From Bradyrhizobium sp. BR 10289 (GTDB lineage Bacteria > Pseudomonadota > Alphaproteobacteria > Rhizobiales > Xanthobacteraceae): 64,000 nt of DNA. Positions 25,174 to 33,211 of the stretch are shown here, in pieces. The stretch lies in NCBI RefSeq assembly GCF_019455385.1, contig NZ_JACOFR010000005.1:62001-126000 (forward strand), written 5' to 3'. The translations under genes were made by a program, and so were the position numbers. The notes below the pieces were generated by a model. The model was not told where the DNA came from. It did not search any database and saw nothing but the letters and a program-made list of their open reading frames with translations. Within the stretch, counting starts at the first letter, position 1, and each line of letters begins with the position of its first letter.

Positions 25174-26346
25174 TTAGTTCGCCTTGCAGTCCTTGGCGTA
25201 GCGGTCGCCGTAACTCTCGAAAACCTTCTGGACGATCTCGGTCTGGAACTTGCCGTCCGGACGCTTGGCGACCTTGGTCAGGTAAAAGTCCTGGATCGGA
25301 TAGCCGTTGTTGTTGAATTTGAACGAGCCACGGAGCGAGGTGAAGTCCGCTTTCTTCAGTGCTGCGCCAACCGCGTCCTTGTTGGAAAGGTCGCCCTTCA
25401 CGCCTTTGATGGCGCTGTCGATCAGCATGGCGGCGTCGTAGGCCTGGAACGCATAGGTGCCGGGCACAACGTTGTAGGCGGCTTCATAGGCCGCGACGAA
25501 CTTCTTGTTCTGGGGATTGTCGAGATTGGGCGCCCAGTTCGCGCCACCGAACATGCCGACGGCCGCGTCCTGCTGCGCCGGCAGGGTCGATTCATCCACG
25601 GTGAAGGCTGAGAGCACCGGAATGCTGTCGGCAAGGCCGGCCTGCTTGTACTGTTTGACGAGATTGACGCCGAGGCCGCCTGGCATGAACGTGAAGAGAG
25701 CATCGGGCTTCTGCGAAGAAATCTTGGACAGCTCCGGCTGAAAATCCAGCGTGTTGAGCGGCATGTAGGATTCTTCGACGATCTCGCCCTTGTAGTCGAG
25801 CTTGAAGCCCGCCACCGAGTCCTTGCCGGCCTGATAGTTCGGCACCATCAGGTACATGCGCTTGTAGCCGCGATCCTGCGCCACCTTGCCGAGGATCTCA
25901 TGGACCTGGTCGTTCTGGTACGACGTCACATAGAAGAACGGGTTGCAGTCCTTGCCGGCAAAGGTCGACGGGCCGGCGTTGGGGCTGATCAGAAAAGTTT
26001 TCGATTCTGTCACGGGCCGATGGATGGCCTGGAGGATGTTGGAGAAGATCGGGCCGACCACGAAGTCGACCTTGTCGCGCTCCAGAAGGCCCTTGACCTT
26101 GGTCACCGCCGCATCCGGTTTGAGTTCGTCGTCGACGACGACGACCTCGACATCGCGGCCGCCCATCTTGCTGCCGAGGTCCTTGACCCCGAGTGCAAAA
26201 CCGTCGCGAACCTGCTGGCCGAGCGCCGCGGCTGGGCCCGACAGGGTCACGATCACGCCGAGCTTGATCTTGTCCTCGGCGAGGGCAGGGCTCATTGCGG
26301 TGCCGAGCAGTAACGCGGCTGCGGCCAAGGTCGATTGCGTCTTCAT
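25174..26346 (-). CDS. ABC transporter substrate-binding protein (branched-chain amino acid / aromatic type)
   Basis: 390 residues with a signal peptide (MKTQSTLAAAALLLGTAMSP, ending ALA) and the periplasmic-binding type 1 fold: IKLGVIVTLSGPAAALGQQ, FVVGPIFSNILQAIHRPVTE and SPNAGPSTFAGKDCNPFFYV. Proteins of this branch bind benzoates and related aromatics in Rhodopseudomonas-type bacteria. No permease or ATPase of the same family is encoded nearby, so it either uses a transporter elsewhere or is an orphan. Its promoter faces the MarR gene across a spacer holding three operator-like sites. Confidence 0.85.
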   Translation of the reverse strand: MKTQSTLAAAALLLGTAMSPALAEDKIKLGVIVTLSGPAAALGQQVRDGFALGVKDLGSKMGGRDVEVVVVDDELKPDAAVTKVKGLLERDKVDFVVGPIFSNILQAIHRPVTESKTFLISPNAGPSTFAGKDCNPFFYVTSYQNDQVHEILGKVAQDRGYKRMYLMVPNYQAGKDSVAGFKLDYKGEIVEESYMPLNTLDFQPELSKISSQKPDALFTFMPGGLGVNLVKQYKQAGLADSIPVLSAFTVDESTLPAQQDAAVGMFGGANWAPNLDNPQNKKFVAAYEAAYNVVPGTYAFQAYDAAMLIDSAIKGVKGDLSNKDAVGAALKKADFTSLRGSFKFNNNGYPIQDFYLTKVAKRPDGKFQTEIVQKVFESYGDRYAKDCKAN

Positions 26347-26488
26347 GATCTGTCCCTCGTAACATCAGGGCTTGCACTGCAAGCCGCGTACTCCAATCCG
26401 AGCTTATGCCGATGATGGCCGCCGCGGCAAGCAAGGCCGGCGCATCGCGTCATCGCTGGCGGCGTGCATGCAAACGTCGCGCCAATTG

Positions 26489-26502
26489 CTTGAAGCTTAA
26501 AG
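26489..26502. promoter_or_regulatory. Putative MarR operator D
   Basis: CTTGAAGCTTAAAG, centred on the palindromic core AAGCTT. It is 143 bases upstream of the solute-binding gene and ~97 bases before the MarR start. Confidence 0.55.
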
Positions 26503-26529
26503 AATTTGGCCTGCGGTCGATTGTTGCAG

Positions 26530-26543
26530 CTTTAGGCTTGCGG
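26530..26543. promoter_or_regulatory. Putative MarR operator E (reverse orientation)
   Basis: The reverse complement reads CCGCAAGCCTAAAG, sharing AAGCCTAAA with the site at 27200. It sits between operators D and F. Confidence 0.4.
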
Positions 26544-26557
26544 CCAGCGCGGATTTA

Positions 26558-26571
26558 TTTGAAGCTCAAAA
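26558..26571. promoter_or_regulatory. Putative MarR operator F (autoregulatory)
   Basis: TTTGAAGCTCAAAA is 15 bases before the GTG start of the MarR gene, so it probably overlaps its transcription start and gives autorepression. Confidence 0.55.
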
Positions 26572-26585
26572 CGTTGGGGGAATCC

Positions 26586-27116
26586 GTGCCGGCGCCAATG
26601 CCGGCCGTGAGTGATTGCACCGAAATGCTCGATTCCGAGACCAAGGCCGTCGAAACGCCGGAAGACCATGCCGAAGAGCTTCGGCTGTGGTTGCGCCTGC
26701 TCACGTGCACCACCCTTGTCGAAGGCGAAGTGCGTGGCCGGCTGCGGCAGCGCTTCGACGTCACGCTGCCTCGTTTCGACCTGATGGCGCAGCTCGACAA
26801 GGCGCCCGACGGCATGACCTTGTCCGACGTTTCCAAGCGCATGATGGTGTCCAATGGCAATGTCACGGGACTTGTCGAGCGTCTGGTGGAATCCGGCCAT
26901 CTCGATCGGCGCACCTCGGAGACGGATCGCCGGGTCCAGGTGATCCGCCTCACGAAACTCGGCCGTGCCGAGTTCCGCAGGATGGCCGCAGAGCACGAGA
27001 CATGGATCGCCGATCTCTTCGCCGACCTGACGCCTAAGGACGTGCGCGAGCTGATGCGTCTCCTCGCCAAGACCAAGGCGTCGGCGCAAAAATCGGCGGC
27101 GCGCCGCCGGCCTTAG
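26586..27116 (+). CDS. MarR family transcriptional regulator
   Basis: About 176 residues. A winged helix-turn-helix is clear: RFDLMAQLDKAPDGMTLSDV, then SKRMMVSNGNVTGLVERLVE (recognition helix) and ESGHLDRRTSETDRRVQVI (the wing with the D-R-R signature). The start is uncertain: GTG at 26586 has GGGGG at good spacing, ATG at 26598 is the alternative; the open frame to 26406 overlaps the operator region and is probably not translated. Aromatic-acid or acyl-CoA-responsive MarR proteins commonly repress such clusters. The repeated palindromes around its promoters are its likely targets. Confidence 0.88.
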   Translation: MPAPMPAVSDCTEMLDSETKAVETPEDHAEELRLWLRLLTCTTLVEGEVRGRLRQRFDVTLPRFDLMAQLDKAPDGMTLSDVSKRMMVSNGNVTGLVERLVESGHLDRRTSETDRRVQVIRLTKLGRAEFRRMAAEHETWIADLFADLTPKDVRELMRLLAKTKASAQKSAARRRP

Positions 27117-27199
27117 ACCCGCAGTCGGAGTGGTCGCCGATCCCTCCTTGCCGCAGGAAAAAGCATGGGATGCCCAAAATCCGCTATTGCGCCAAATTG

Positions 27200-27213
27200 T
27201 TTTAAGCCTAAAA
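27200..27213. promoter_or_regulatory. Putative MarR operator G (upstream of CoA ligase)
   Basis: TTTTAAGCCTAAAA, 52 bases before the ligase ATG. It is one of the clearest copies of the motif. Confidence 0.55.
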
Positions 27214-27264
27214 TGTTTCCCTGTGAGTGCTGCCGGGTGCTTTCCATGCGCAAAGGAGCGTGCG

Positions 27265-28956
27265 ATGGCCAACGCCGCCAAGGTTCAGGTGACGGGCTCA
27301 TGTGGCGATGACGCTGCAACAGCCCACGTCGACACATTCGCACGGCAGAATCTGCCGCCGCGCGAGCTCTGGCCCGAGTTTCGTTTCACGCGGCCTGAGC
27401 TGCAATATCCGCTGCGATTGAACTGCGTCAGCTATTTCCTCGATCGCTGGGTCGACGAGGGCCATGGCGATGCGCCCTGCGTCATCAGTCCTGCCGTCAG
27501 CTACAGCTATCGCGAGCTGCAGGCGCTCGTGAATCGTATTGCCAACGTTCTTGTCGGCAAGCTGGGCCTCGTGACCGGTGGACGTGTGCTGCTGCGCTCG
27601 GCCAACAGCCCGATGATGGTCGCGACCTATCTCGCGGTGATCAAGGCCGGCGGCATCTGCGTGGCGACGATGCCGTTGCTGCGCGCCAAGGAACTATCCT
27701 ACCCGATCCAGAAGGCGGAGATCACGCTGGCGCTCTGCGACGGCAAGCTTTCCGACGAGATGGAGAAGGCGAGGCTGGCTGCGCCCGGTCTCAGGCACGT
27801 GGTCTATTGGGGCAATGGCGCCGCCGACTCGCTCGAAGCCTTGATCGCGGATGCGAGCCCGGAGTTCAAAGCTGTCGACACCGCCTCCGACGATATTTGC
27901 CTGATTGCCTTTACGTCGGGCACGACAGGCGACCCCAAGGGCACCATGCATTTCCATCGCGACATGCTGGCTGTGTGCGACGGCTACGCGCGCAACATCC
28001 TGCGCGCCGAGCAGAAGGACCGCTTCGTCGGCTCGGCACCGCTCGCCTTCACCTTCGGATTCGGCGGCGTGCTGTTTCCGATGCACATCGGCGCCTCTTT
28101 CGTCGTGCTGGAGAAGACGACACCGGACGATATTCTGAACGCGATCGAGCAGTACAAGACCACGGTCTGCTTCACCGCGCCGACGGCATATCGCGCCATG
28201 ATCGGCAAGCTTGCCGGCCGCGACATTTCCTCGCTACGGAAGTGCGTCTCCGCCGGCGAGACGCTGCCCAAGCCGACGTTCGACGCCTGGCTCAAGGCTA
28301 CCGGCATCAAGTTGATGGACGGCATCGGCTCGACCGAGATGCTGCACATCTTCATCAGCGCGACCGAGGACGAGATCCGTCCGGGCGCCACCGGCAAGCC
28401 GGTGCCGGGCTACGAGGCAAAGATCGTCGATGACGCCGGCAACGACGTGCCGCCGGGCACGATGGGCCGGCTCGCGGTTCGAGGCCCGACCGGTTGCCGC
28501 TACCTCGCCGACGAGCGGCAGCGCAAATACGTTCAGAATGGCTGGAACATCACCGGCGACACCTACCTGATGGATGCCGATGGCTATTTCTGGTACCAGT
28601 CGCGCTCCGACGACATGATCGTGTCGGCCGGCTACAATATCGCGGGTACCGATGTCGAGGCGGCGCTGCTGACACATCCGTCCGTGGTCGAGTGCGGGGT
28701 GGTTGGTGCACCGGACGAGGCGCGGGGGATGATCGTGAAGGCCTATGTCATTGCCGCGCCTGGCGTGACGCCTGATGCGAAGCTTGCAACCGAGTTGCAG
28801 GACTATGTCAAACGCGAGATCGCGCCGTACAAATACCCCCGCGCGATCGAGTTCGTGACGCAACTCCCGAAGACCGAGACGGGCAAATTGAAGCGCTTCG
28901 CCTTGCGGCAGATGGCGCAGGCTGCCGCGACGTCACCGGGCGTTGCCGCAGAATGA
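27265..28956 (+). CDS. Benzoate/2-aminobenzoate-CoA ligase family protein
   Basis: 563 residues from the ATG at 27265, preceded by AAAGGAG. The N-terminal HVDTFARQNLPPRELWPEF, followed by PELQYPLRLNCVSYFL, is a signature of the 2-aminobenzoate-CoA ligase (AbmG-like) group. Adenylation motifs: AFTSGTTGDPKGTMHF, GIGSTEMLHIF, NGWNITGDTYLMDADGYFWY, and the lysine in PKTETGKLKRF. It activates an aromatic carboxylate to its CoA thioester in the cytoplasm. Whether the amino-substituted acid is the real substrate cannot be read from sequence. RidA follows 15 bases later. Confidence 0.88.
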   Translation: MANAAKVQVTGSCGDDAATAHVDTFARQNLPPRELWPEFRFTRPELQYPLRLNCVSYFLDRWVDEGHGDAPCVISPAVSYSYRELQALVNRIANVLVGKLGLVTGGRVLLRSANSPMMVATYLAVIKAGGICVATMPLLRAKELSYPIQKAEITLALCDGKLSDEMEKARLAAPGLRHVVYWGNGAADSLEALIADASPEFKAVDTASDDICLIAFTSGTTGDPKGTMHFHRDMLAVCDGYARNILRAEQKDRFVGSAPLAFTFGFGGVLFPMHIGASFVVLEKTTPDDILNAIEQYKTTVCFTAPTAYRAMIGKLAGRDISSLRKCVSAGETLPKPTFDAWLKATGIKLMDGIGSTEMLHIFISATEDEIRPGATGKPVPGYEAKIVDDAGNDVPPGTMGRLAVRGPTGCRYLADERQRKYVQNGWNITGDTYLMDADGYFWYQSRSDDMIVSAGYNIAGTDVEAALLTHPSVVECGVVGAPDEARGMIVKAYVIAAPGVTPDAKLATELQDYVKREIAPYKYPRAIEFVTQLPKTETGKLKRFALRQMAQAAATSPGVAAE

Positions 28957-28971
28957 GGGAAGGGTGGTGAA

Positions 28972-29436
28972 TTGTCCGTGACGACGCCGAAAGGTCCGCT
29001 GCTCGCGGTGCTACCGACCGGAGCCGAGAATGACGCGGGTTCGACCGTGAAGGTTCTTCAGCCGTCCGGCTGGCCCGCCCCGAAAGGCTATGCCAACGGG
29101 ATGGCTGCGGAGGGGCGGATCGTCGTCACAGGGGGGGTGATCGGCTGGGACGCCCAGGAGCGCCTGGCGGACGGCTTTGTCGCGCAGGTGCGTCAGACCC
29201 TGAGCAATATCGCTGAAATCCTGGCCGAGGCCGGCGCACGTCCCGAGCACCTGGTGCGCCTGACCTGGTACGTCGTCGACATGGACGAGTACCTGGTGAA
29301 TTTGAAGGAGCTCGGTAAGATTTATCGAGCCGTCTTCGGTGCACATTATCCGGCAATGGCGCTGGTTCAGGTCGTCCGTCTCGTCGAGAAGGCGGCGCGC
29401 GTCGAGATCGAAGCCACCGCCGTCATTCCCCGCTGA
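28972..29436 (+). CDS. RidA family protein (enamine/imine deaminase type)
   Basis: 154 residues, TTG start at 28972 (GTG at 28978 is an alternative), preceded by AGGGTGG. Conserved blocks GMAAEGRIVVTGGVIGWDAQ, FVAQVRQTLSNIAEILAEAG and PAMALVQVVRLVEKAARVEI belong to the YjgF/RidA fold, which forms trimers and hydrolyses reactive enamines or imines. Pairing with an aminobenzoate-CoA ligase-like gene fits the Azoarcus 2-aminobenzoate cluster, where a RidA homologue is present (recalled). It is the last gene of the MarR-regulated cluster. Confidence 0.88.
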   Translation: MSVTTPKGPLLAVLPTGAENDAGSTVKVLQPSGWPAPKGYANGMAAEGRIVVTGGVIGWDAQERLADGFVAQVRQTLSNIAEILAEAGARPEHLVRLTWYVVDMDEYLVNLKELGKIYRAVFGAHYPAMALVQVVRLVEKAARVEIEATAVIPR

Positions 29437-29460
29437 TCCATATTCGGCCTGCGGCTCGCC

Positions 29461-30189
29461 CTAGCTTGCTTTGGCGAGGTCATCGTCCTCGGGCGAGTTC
29501 AGATAGACGCCCGACATGGTGTCGACCCAGCAGAGATGGTCGTGCACCTTCTTCACGCCTTCGACATTCTCCGCCGCGACGACCGCAGCCTGGCGCGCCC
29601 GCTCTTCGGTGATGACGCCGCTGAGATGAACGATGCCGTCGCGGACGATCACGTTCAGTCCGAACGGGCACCAGTCGTTCTTCTCCATGGTGTCGATGAT
29701 GCGGCTGCGAATGTGATCGTCGTCGGCCGTTGGATCCGGCACCTCGCGGGCAAGGCCGGCCACCGCCTGGAGCAAATTGGCGCGGGATACGATCCCGACA
29801 ACCTGGTTGCCGCGCACTACCGGCAGGCGCTTCACGTTGTTCCGTTCCATGAGATCGACGATCTCCGCGAGCGCAGTATCCTCGGTAATGGTGACGGGCG
29901 AAACGGTCATCACCTCCGAGACCTTGCGGCCGTGCTCGTGGACGAAGTCGCTGGCCGATTTGCCCGGGCCGAGAATGAACCGCAGCCAGCGTCCCCGCTT
30001 GCGCCCGGTGCCGATCTCGCTGCGGCGGATGAAATCCCCTTCCGAAACGACGCCGACCAGCTTGCCGGTGCCGTCGACCACCGTGAGGCCGCTGATATGC
30101 CGCTTCAACATGATGTTCGCGGCCTCGACGATGCTGGTGTCGGGAGTGACCGAGATGACCGACCGGGTCATGATCTGATGGGCGCGCAT
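29461..30189 (-). CDS. CBS domain pair and BON domain protein
   Basis: 242 residues. CBS 1 (residues ~1-60, MTRSVISVTPDTSIVEAANI and GVVSEGDFIRRSE), CBS 2 (~93-150, VMTVSPVTITEDTALAEIVD and GIVSRANLLQAV) and a BON domain (~165-225, NVIVRDGIVHLSGVITEERA). CBS pairs bind adenosyl ligands; BON domains bind phospholipid or membranes. A FixK/FNR box is centred 70 bases upstream of its start, in the spacer shared with the PHA synthase gene, suggesting oxygen control. Confidence 0.88.
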   Translation of the reverse strand: MRAHQIMTRSVISVTPDTSIVEAANIMLKRHISGLTVVDGTGKLVGVVSEGDFIRRSEIGTGRKRGRWLRFILGPGKSASDFVHEHGRKVSEVMTVSPVTITEDTALAEIVDLMERNNVKRLPVVRGNQVVGIVSRANLLQAVAGLAREVPDPTADDDHIRSRIIDTMEKNDWCPFGLNVIVRDGIVHLSGVITEERARQAAVVAAENVEGVKKVHDHLCWVDTMSGVYLNSPEDDDLAKAS

Positions 30190-30252
30190 GGAGAACTCCG
30201 CTGGCTTTCGAATTTCGATACGTGAAGCCTAGCTCTGTGGCCGGCGGCCGGC

Positions 30253-30266
30253 TTGACTCAAATCAA
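30253..30266. promoter_or_regulatory. FixK/FNR box (CBS-BON / PHA synthase spacer)
   Basis: TTGACTCAAATCAA matches the TTGA-N6-TCAA consensus. It is 70 bases from the CBS start and ~139 from the PhaC start, so it more likely serves the former. Confidence 0.7.
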
Positions 30267-30398
30267 GCGAACCAGGCCGCTTTGTCCCGGTTGCGCAAAT
30301 TGTGACGCGAGCTGGATTTGATGCAGCTCAACGCATATCGGAAGCGTCGCCATATCCTGCTGCCAACTTGGAACAGAAGCCTGCAGGAACGGTCAGCC

Positions 30399-32225
30399 AT
30401 GAGCGTCGTGAAGATTTTGCCACGGGCAGAGGAGCAGCCGCAGCCTTTGGCCGCCAGCCCGGCCGTGGAAGCCGCTCCGGCGAGTGTCGAAAAGATCCCG
30501 GAGAGGCCGGGCAACACCGATGCCCTGCCAGCACCAGAACCCTATTCCCTCGACCGGGCGTTCCACGCGATGCTGGCCCGCTTCACGGGCGGGATTTCGC
30601 CCGTGGCTTTATCGCTCGCCTGGCTCGACTGGAGCGCACATCTCGCCGCGGCCCCGCAGCGCCGGATGGAGATTTCCCGGAACGTGCTTCGCGACGCCGG
30701 CCAATTCGTGGAAGCCGCCGCGCATGCGACGTCCCGGAAACCATGGTCCGTGATTCAGCCGCAAAGGCGCGATCGTCGCTTCAGGGAGCCGCAATGGGAG
30801 CTCGCGCCGTTCAATCTTCTGGCGCAGGCGTTTCTCCTCACGGAGCGCTGGTGGCACGATGCCACGACCGGCGTGCGTGGCGTGTCGCACGCAAATGAAG
30901 CTATCGTCGAGTTCTCGGTGCGCCAGATGCTCGACATGATGGCGCCGTCGAATTTCGCGGCCACCAATCCGCAGGTTCTGGAAAAAGCCTTCCAGAGCGG
31001 CGGAGAGAATTTCGTGTTCGGTTGGCAGAACTGGTGCAGCGATCTGATGCGCATGCTCTCGATCTCGAAACCTGCGGGCGACGGGCAGTTCATCGTCGGC
31101 GAGACCGTGGCGGTTTCGCCCGGGAAGGTCGTCTATCGCAACGATCTGATCGAGCTGATCCAATACCATCCGACCACCGCGCAGGTACGGCCCGAGCCGA
31201 TCCTGATCGTGCCGGCCTGGATCATGAAGTACTACATCCTCGATCTGTCGCCGCAGAATTCCCTGGTCAGATATCTGACCTCCCAAGGTTTTACCGTGTT
31301 CGCGATCTCCTGGCGCAATCCGGATACGAAGGACCGGGATGTTGCCTTCGACGATTATCGCAGGCTCGGCGTCATGGCCGCGCTCGATACAATCGGCCGG
31401 ATTGTGCCCGGCCGGAAGGTTCATGCGCTCGGCTACTGCTTGGGCGGCACGCTGCTGTCGATCGCTGCCGCGGCCATGGCGCGCGACGGCGATGACCGTC
31501 TCGAGACAATTACGCTCCTTGCCTCTCAGACCGACTTTACCGAAGCCGGCGAATTGACGCTCTTCATCAACGAGAGCCAGGTCGCCTTCCTTGAAGACAT
31601 GATGTGGCAGCGCGGCTATCTCGACACCACACAAATGGCCGGTGCGTTTGCGCTCCTGCGCTCCAACGATCTGGTCTGGTCGCGTCTGTCGCGAGATTAT
31701 CTGATGGGCGAGAGCGCGCCGTTGAGCGACCTGATGGCCTGGAACGCCGACGCCACGCGGCTGCCTTACCGCATGCACTCGGAGTATTTGCGCAAGCTGT
31801 TCCTGGACAACGATCTGGCCGAGGGCCGCTATCGCGTCGAAGACCGCAGCGTCTCGCTGTCCGACATTCATACGCCGATGTTCGTTGTTGGCACGCTCGT
31901 CGATCACGTTGCACCGTGGCGGTCCGTCTACAAGATCCATTATCAGGTCGACGCGGACGTGACCTTCCTGTTGACCAGCGGTGGCCACAATGCGGGCGTC
32001 GTCGCGCCCCCTGACGAGCTTGGGCACAGCTATCAGGTCATGACCAAGGCTGCGGATGCACCTTATGTCGGCCCCGACGAGTGGCTGAAGCTGGCGCCGC
32101 AGGTCGAGGGATCATGGTGGCTGAAATGGGCCGAATGGCTGGCGGCACGTTCAGGCGAGCCCTGTGTCCCGCCCCGGATCGCCGACGATCTGCCCGACGC
32201 GCCGGGAGACTACGTCCACACCTAG
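30399..32225 (+). CDS. phaC: Class I poly(3-hydroxyalkanoate) synthase (PhaC-like)
   Basis: 608 residues from the ATG at 30399. A PhaC N-terminal domain (FAATNPQVLEKAFQSGGENF) precedes an alpha/beta hydrolase core with lipase box ALGYCLGGTLLS. The catalytic triad is C347, D502 (GTLVDHVAPWRS) and H530 (SGGHNAGVV). It polymerises hydroxyacyl-CoA into storage granules. Length is typical of class I enzymes. PHA synthases under FixK/FNR control fit carbon storage in low oxygen. Its stop overlaps the converging CHAD gene by 4 bases. Confidence 0.9.
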   Translation: MSVVKILPRAEEQPQPLAASPAVEAAPASVEKIPERPGNTDALPAPEPYSLDRAFHAMLARFTGGISPVALSLAWLDWSAHLAAAPQRRMEISRNVLRDAGQFVEAAAHATSRKPWSVIQPQRRDRRFREPQWELAPFNLLAQAFLLTERWWHDATTGVRGVSHANEAIVEFSVRQMLDMMAPSNFAATNPQVLEKAFQSGGENFVFGWQNWCSDLMRMLSISKPAGDGQFIVGETVAVSPGKVVYRNDLIELIQYHPTTAQVRPEPILIVPAWIMKYYILDLSPQNSLVRYLTSQGFTVFAISWRNPDTKDRDVAFDDYRRLGVMAALDTIGRIVPGRKVHALGYCLGGTLLSIAAAAMARDGDDRLETITLLASQTDFTEAGELTLFINESQVAFLEDMMWQRGYLDTTQMAGAFALLRSNDLVWSRLSRDYLMGESAPLSDLMAWNADATRLPYRMHSEYLRKLFLDNDLAEGRYRVEDRSVSLSDIHTPMFVVGTLVDHVAPWRSVYKIHYQVDADVTFLLTSGGHNAGVVAPPDELGHSYQVMTKAADAPYVGPDEWLKLAPQVEGSWWLKWAEWLAARSGEPCVPPRIADDLPDAPGDYVHT

Positions 32226-33211
32226 TCTTCGGGCTCCGTATTTGGCGCAAGGTCCGACGAGCGGAACGGCTTGGCCTTGTCCAGCTTCCGGTAAGCTTTC
32301 GAGGCGGTTCGCAGCAGCTTGTTTTCCCGCTTGCGGTTGAGGAAGCGAATGTGAGCCCCCGGAACGGCTTCGTTCAATGACGCCGCCAGCGTCTGTCCGC
32401 GCGCATCGTCGTTCAACTGGCCGAGCGACTTTTGCGCTTTACGTAATTGCTTGAGGATCGACTTCTGCTTGGCCAGGGATTCGTCGGCAAACAGTTCCTC
32501 CAGCGACTCGACCGAATAGGTGAGCCGCTTGTTGAGAAGACGCAGCTTGTGCCGTTTCTCGACGTCGAGCTTGCGGAGTTTCCGTGCCTTCTTGAGCAGC
32601 GTCGCTTCCCATTCGGCGAGCTGGGCCGCCGCGTGGTCGGCGAGCGAGCAGCGGCGCAGCCTGATGGCCTCCTTGCTGCGCCGGGTCGACCAGGGGCCGC
32701 TTTCAATCCAGGCCGACGTCTGCTCGACCAGGCGGCGATAGCGCGCCGATTGCAGCGCACGTGTCAGCAGGCGGTGGCTCTCCGCGCGCTTCTCGTCCCA
32801 GTGCCGGAGCTCGGCGATCACGTCGAGCTCGCCGCCGCTCTCGGCGATGACCCGGTCGATCGCCACGTCGAGGTCGCGGACCATGCCGAGCTGGCCGTTC
32901 AGCCATTTCAGCTCGGTCCAGACCGTCGGCCGTAAGGCGTCATCGACCATGGGCGAGAAGAAGCGGATGGCGGTGCGCAAATGTGTCAGTGCGATCCGGA
33001 TCTGATGCAGCGCCTCCGGGTCGCCGCGACACGTGCCGTCGTGCTGGGCGAGGACGGCGTCGAGGTGGCGGCGGGCGATGATCCGGAACGCCGTATCGCA
33101 GGCCATGCCGGGGCTGAGCCGGACGGGCAGCGCGTTGCGCCGCCTCGGTGGCTTGGCGCGCGCGGCCGCCGTCGAGCTCGTGGTGGGTCGCGACATCCTG
33201 GTCCGCGTCAA
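32222..33211 (-). CDS. CHAD domain protein
   Basis: About 329 residues starting at TTG 33211 (an ATG at 33196 is the alternative). Histidine-rich helices with HQIRIALTHLRTAIRFFSPM and WLNGQLGMVRDLDVAIDRV are the CHAD (conserved histidine alpha-helical) fold, which binds polyphosphate in other bacteria. It lies next to the PHA synthase, so a role on storage granules is plausible (phosin-like proteins; inference). It follows the APH/kinase gene stop directly, in one operon. Confidence 0.85.
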   Translation of the reverse strand: MTRTRMSRPTTSSTAAARAKPPRRRNALPVRLSPGMACDTAFRIIARRHLDAVLAQHDGTCRGDPEALHQIRIALTHLRTAIRFFSPMVDDALRPTVWTELKWLNGQLGMVRDLDVAIDRVIAESGGELDVIAELRHWDEKRAESHRLLTRALQSARYRRLVEQTSAWIESGPWSTRRSKEAIRLRRCSLADHAAAQLAEWEATLLKKARKLRKLDVEKRHKLRLLNKRLTYSVESLEELFADESLAKQKSILKQLRKAQKSLGQLNDDARGQTLAASLNEAVPGAHIRFLNRKRENKLLRTASKAYRKLDKAKPFRSSDLAPNTEPED

